NCBI RefSeq assembly: GCF_019048065.1
Contig: NZ_CP077291.1
Location: 434,001 to 498,000, forward strand
Source of the DNA: Citrobacter farmeri
Lineage (GTDB): Bacteria; Pseudomonadota; Gammaproteobacteria; Enterobacterales; Enterobacteriaceae
Reading direction: 5' to 3'
DNA: 64,000 bases
This document shows, piece after piece, positions 59,395 through 64,000 of the stretch. The notes beneath the pieces are model-generated. The model had not been told where the DNA came from. It ran no database searches and saw nothing but the letters and a program-made list of their open reading frames with translations. The translations under genes were made by a program, and so were the position numbers. Every line of letters begins with the position of its first letter. Position 1 is the first letter of the stretch.

Positions 59395-59470
<76 letters not shown>

Positions 59471-59634
59471 AAATTTGAAAGTGCTTATGCTTGTTAAGCA
59501 CAGACACACCCAATCGCAGGATTTCGAATGGCGACAAGGCGGTAAGAGAATGCATCCCCGGGAGCTTACAAAAGTAAGTGACTACGATGCTTGAAAGCCA
59601 CCAGCGCAGTAGCGGTTCGAAAGACAAAGATTAA
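59471..59634 (+). repeat. tRNA-Gly spacer repeat, copy 2, with ERIC-like core
   Basis: Differs from the first spacer at only a few positions (for example GGCGG for GGTGG, and GAATGC for GATTGC). Carries the same ERIC-like core at 59556-59582. Confidence 0.8.
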
Positions 59635-59710
<76 letters not shown>

Positions 59711-59980
59711 AATTCTTATCTCCAGAAAATCAACCACAGTACATTTCTGTATTGGGGATGTTTTTGTTTTTCCTTTGTCATACTCTTGTGAACAGAGTTA
59801 TCCACAGCTTGAGATTTTTCTACGAAATATTCAGATACTTCGCCAGGTGAATAGTTTCTCTATAACTATCTGAAATAAAAGCTAAAATTAAGATTTCAAA
59901 TTGTTAATACGATCACTTGACGATTTTCTCGTTCTTGAATAGCAATGTGTTTTTATTTTTATTCACAGCCTGTGGAAGAT

Positions 59981-61118
59981 TCAGGCGTCCCTCGGAAGTC
60001 CCTTCTCGATCGCGTTGACCAGTCGTCTTTGTTTTGGCGATTGCACGTCAACCACGCAGGCGTTTCGTTTCGCGATTTGCTGCGCGACAGCCCATTCAAT
60101 ATGCTCATCAAGAAGTGGGTGCTCACCCCGGCGACTTTCCAGCGCGGAAAGGACGGCGTCACTCCAGGGGGCATTGCCGAGGGCTACCGCAATATTACGC
60201 AGCCAGCGCAGATGACCAATACGACGAATAGCCGATCCTTCCGTAATTTTTAAAAACGTTGCTTCATTCCAGGCGAACAGTTCAAGCAACTCGGGGGCGT
60301 GAAGTGCCTTGCGCGGGCTGAAGTCGTCTTCGCTTGTCAGCTGTGAATAACGGTTCCACGGACAGATCAACTGGCAGTCATCGCAACCGTAGATCCGATT
60401 GCCCATGAGTGGCCGCAGGGCTTCAGGGATCGCGCCTTCCAGTTCGATGGTGAGGTAGGAGATGCAGCGACGCGCATCCACTGTGTAAGGGGCGACAATC
60501 GCACCGGTCGGGCAGGTGGTGATGCAGGCGACGCATTTCCCGCATCCTTCTGCCACGGGAGCGTCAACCGGCAGGGGTAAATCAATCAGTAATTCACCGA
60601 GAAAGAAAAACGATCCGGCTTCGCGGTTCAGGATGAGTGAGTGCTTACCTGTCCATCCAAGACCGGCTTTTTCCGCCAGCGGGCGCTCAAGTATGGGCGC
60701 AGAGTCGACAAAAGGTCTAAAATTCAGCGAGACACAATGCTGCTGAATCATCTCGCCCAGCTTTTTAAGGCGGTTACGTAAAAGCTTATGGTAGTCGCGG
60801 CCCAGGGCATAGCGACTGATGTAACCCTGTGTGGGGTTTTTCAGCGTACTGGCAAACGCGGCGTGGGCGGGAAGATAGTTCATGCGCACGCTGATGACGC
60901 GAAGTGTGCCGGGCAACAGTTCATGGGGACGCGCGCGCATCATGCCATGGCGCGCCATCCAGTCCATTTCGCCGTGGTATTGTTTGTCCAGCCATGCCTG
61001 CAGTTTGGGTTCGGACTCGCTCAGGTCTGTATCGGTAATACCGACCTGCTGAAAGCCCAGTTCCAGCCCCCACTGCTTAATTTTTTGCGCTAACTGATTG
61101 AGATCGAGGGGCTCAGAC

Positions 61119-61120
<2 letters not shown>
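59981..61120 (-). CDS. queG: Epoxyqueuosine reductase QueG
   Basis: 379 residues from ATG 61120 (MSEPLDLNQLAQKI), the E. coli length; longer frames run into nnr. Two 4Fe-4S motifs, CGKCVACITTCPTGA and CDDCQLICPWN, follow the cobalamin-binding N-terminal domain. Final step of queuosine synthesis in tRNA. Its start codon overlaps that of the divergent nnr by two bases. Confidence 0.97.
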
Positions 61121-63099
<1,979 letters not shown>

Positions 63100-63115
63100 C
63101 CTTAAAGGTGGCGGG

Positions 63116-64000
63116 ATGATTTATCGCATCAGAAATGGGTTGGTGGCCATGCTGGTTCTGCTGTGCGCGCAGGCCGGGGCAGCCAGCCTCTCCGATATAC
63201 AGGTCTCCAACGGCGATCGGCAGGCGCGCATTACGCTCAGCTTTATTGGCGATCCCGATTATGCCTTTTCCCATGAAGGGAAACGGACCGTTGCGTTGGA
63301 TATTAAGCAAACGGGTGTCATTCAGGGGCTTCCGCTGATGTTTAGCGGTAACAACCTGGTGAAGACGATTCGTTCCGGTACGGCGAAAGATCCGCAGTCG
63401 CTACGCCTGATGGTGGATTTAACCGAAAACGGGAAAACCGAGGCGGTAAAACGGCAGAATGGCGGAAATTACACGGTGGTCTTTACCATTAACGCCGATA
63501 CGCCACCGCCACCCCCTCCTGCACCTGTGGTTGCTAAACGCGTGGAGACGCCTGTGGTGACGCCGCGTCCAACTGAGCCTGCGCGCAATCCGTTCAAAAC
63601 CAATAACGATCGAACCACCGCCGTGACCAGTAGCAATACGGTGACGCGTCCTGCCGCCAGGGCGACATCCAGCAGTGGTGATAAAGTGGTGATCGCCATT
63701 GATGCCGGACACGGTGGACAGGATCCCGGTGCGATCGGCCCCGGTGGCACGCGAGAGAAAAATGTCACCATCGCGGTGGCGCGTAAACTGCGTACGTTAC
63801 TCAATGACGATCCCATGTTTAAAGGCGTATTAACCCGTGACGGGGATTATTTTATCTCCGTGATGGGGCGCTCCGACGTGGCGCGTAAGCAAAACGCCAA
63901 CTTCCTGGTGTCGATCCACGCCGATGCCGCGCCTAACCGTAGCGCCACCGGCGCCTCCGTATGGGTGCTGTCGAACCGGCGTGCCAACAGCGAAATGGCG
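63116..64000 (+). CDS. amiB: N-acetylmuramoyl-L-alanine amidase AmiB (5' part, runs off window)
   Basis: The first 295 codons are present and the gene continues past the window end. Signal peptide ([22 protein letters not shown]), AMIN domain (about 25-125; [18 protein letters not shown]), proline linker and the start of the Amidase_3 catalytic domain with [14 protein letters not shown] (zinc ligands His and Glu region), [11 protein letters not shown] and HADAAPN. Splits septal peptidoglycan during division and is activated by EnvC. GGTGGCGGG precedes the ATG. Confidence 0.96.
   Translation, partial: MIYRIRNGLVAMLVLLCAQAGAASLSDIQVSNGDRQARITLSFIGDPDYAFSHEGKRTVALDIKQTGVIQGLPLMFSGNNLVKTIRSGTAKDPQSLRLMVDLTENGKTEAVKRQNGGNYTVVFTINADTPPPPPPAPVVAKRVETPVVTPRPTEPARNPFKTNNDRTTAVTSSNTVTRPAARATSSSGDKVVIAIDAGHGGQDPGAIGPGGTREKNVTIAVARKLRTLLNDDPMFKGVLTRDGDYFISVMGRSDVARKQNANFLVSIHADAAPNRSATGASVWVLSNRRANSEMA

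Overview
The window is a stretch of enterobacterial chromosome. From about 31.5 kb to the end, gene content and order match the 94-minute region of Escherichia coli: pheU, yjdC, dsbD, cutA, dcuA, aspA, fxsA, yjeH, groESL, yjeI, yjeJ, epmB, efp, ecnAB, sugE, blc, frdDCBA, epmA, mscM, psd, rsgA, orn, glyVXY, queG, nnr, tsaE, amiB. An entericidin regulator gene (ecnR) next to ecnAB, accessory fimbrial operons left of the tRNA-Phe gene, and no ampC/ampR between frdD and blc together suggest a Citrobacter species outside the ampC-bearing C. freundii group. This species call is an inference from gene order.

Left accessory region, 1-31.5 kb. The window opens inside a chaperone-usher fimbrial operon: a chaperone, a minor pilin, a two-domain tip adhesin and a second minor pilin. 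A LuxR-type regulator follows. Next comes a tightly packed cluster at 3.8-15.3 kb: a 65-residue precursor peptide with a double-glycine leader and five cysteines, a membrane-anchored DsbA-like oxidoreductase, an LpxL-like acyltransferase, a C39 peptidase/ABC exporter, a MacA-like adaptor, a MacB-like ABC pump and a TolC-like outer-membrane lipoprotein. It ends with a small fatty-acid synthase set: ketosynthase, MaoC-like dehydratase, acyl carrier protein and ketoreductase. The most economical reading is a pathway for a secreted, disulfide-bonded and probably fatty-acylated peptide. This is the most interesting system in the window; function and product are inferred, not shown.

A regulatory block follows at 15.3-18.3 kb: a tandem-HD phosphohydrolase, a ToxR/ToxS-like pair and a PapI/FaeA-like protein. 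It precedes a second complete fimbrial operon (19.6-29.1 kb) with major pilin, usher, chaperone, five further pilin-like subunits, a proline-linker tip protein, and at its end a PglL/Wzy_C-type oligosaccharyltransferase gene. That end gene hints at pilin O-glycosylation. Between this operon and tRNA-Phe lie an XRE regulator, the 3' end of a colicin-type HNH DNase gene with its immunity gene (frameshifted in a homopolymer), and an orphan 146-residue protein. This is typical debris beside a tRNA integration hotspot.

Core region, 31.5-64 kb. The genes cover disulfide reduction (DsbD), anaerobic C4-dicarboxylate metabolism (DcuA, AspA, FrdABCD), chaperonin (GroES/GroEL behind a sigma-32 promoter), EF-P and its beta-lysylation enzymes (EpmA, EpmB), the entericidin locus, a guanidine-II riboswitch ahead of the guanidinium exporter gene, phosphatidylserine decarboxylase with the MscM channel, ribosome assembly (RsgA), oligoribonuclease, and tRNA modification (QueG, TsaE). 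Three identical tRNA-Gly(GCC) genes sit in exact 240-bp tandem units whose spacers carry an ERIC-like core. The window ends inside amiB.
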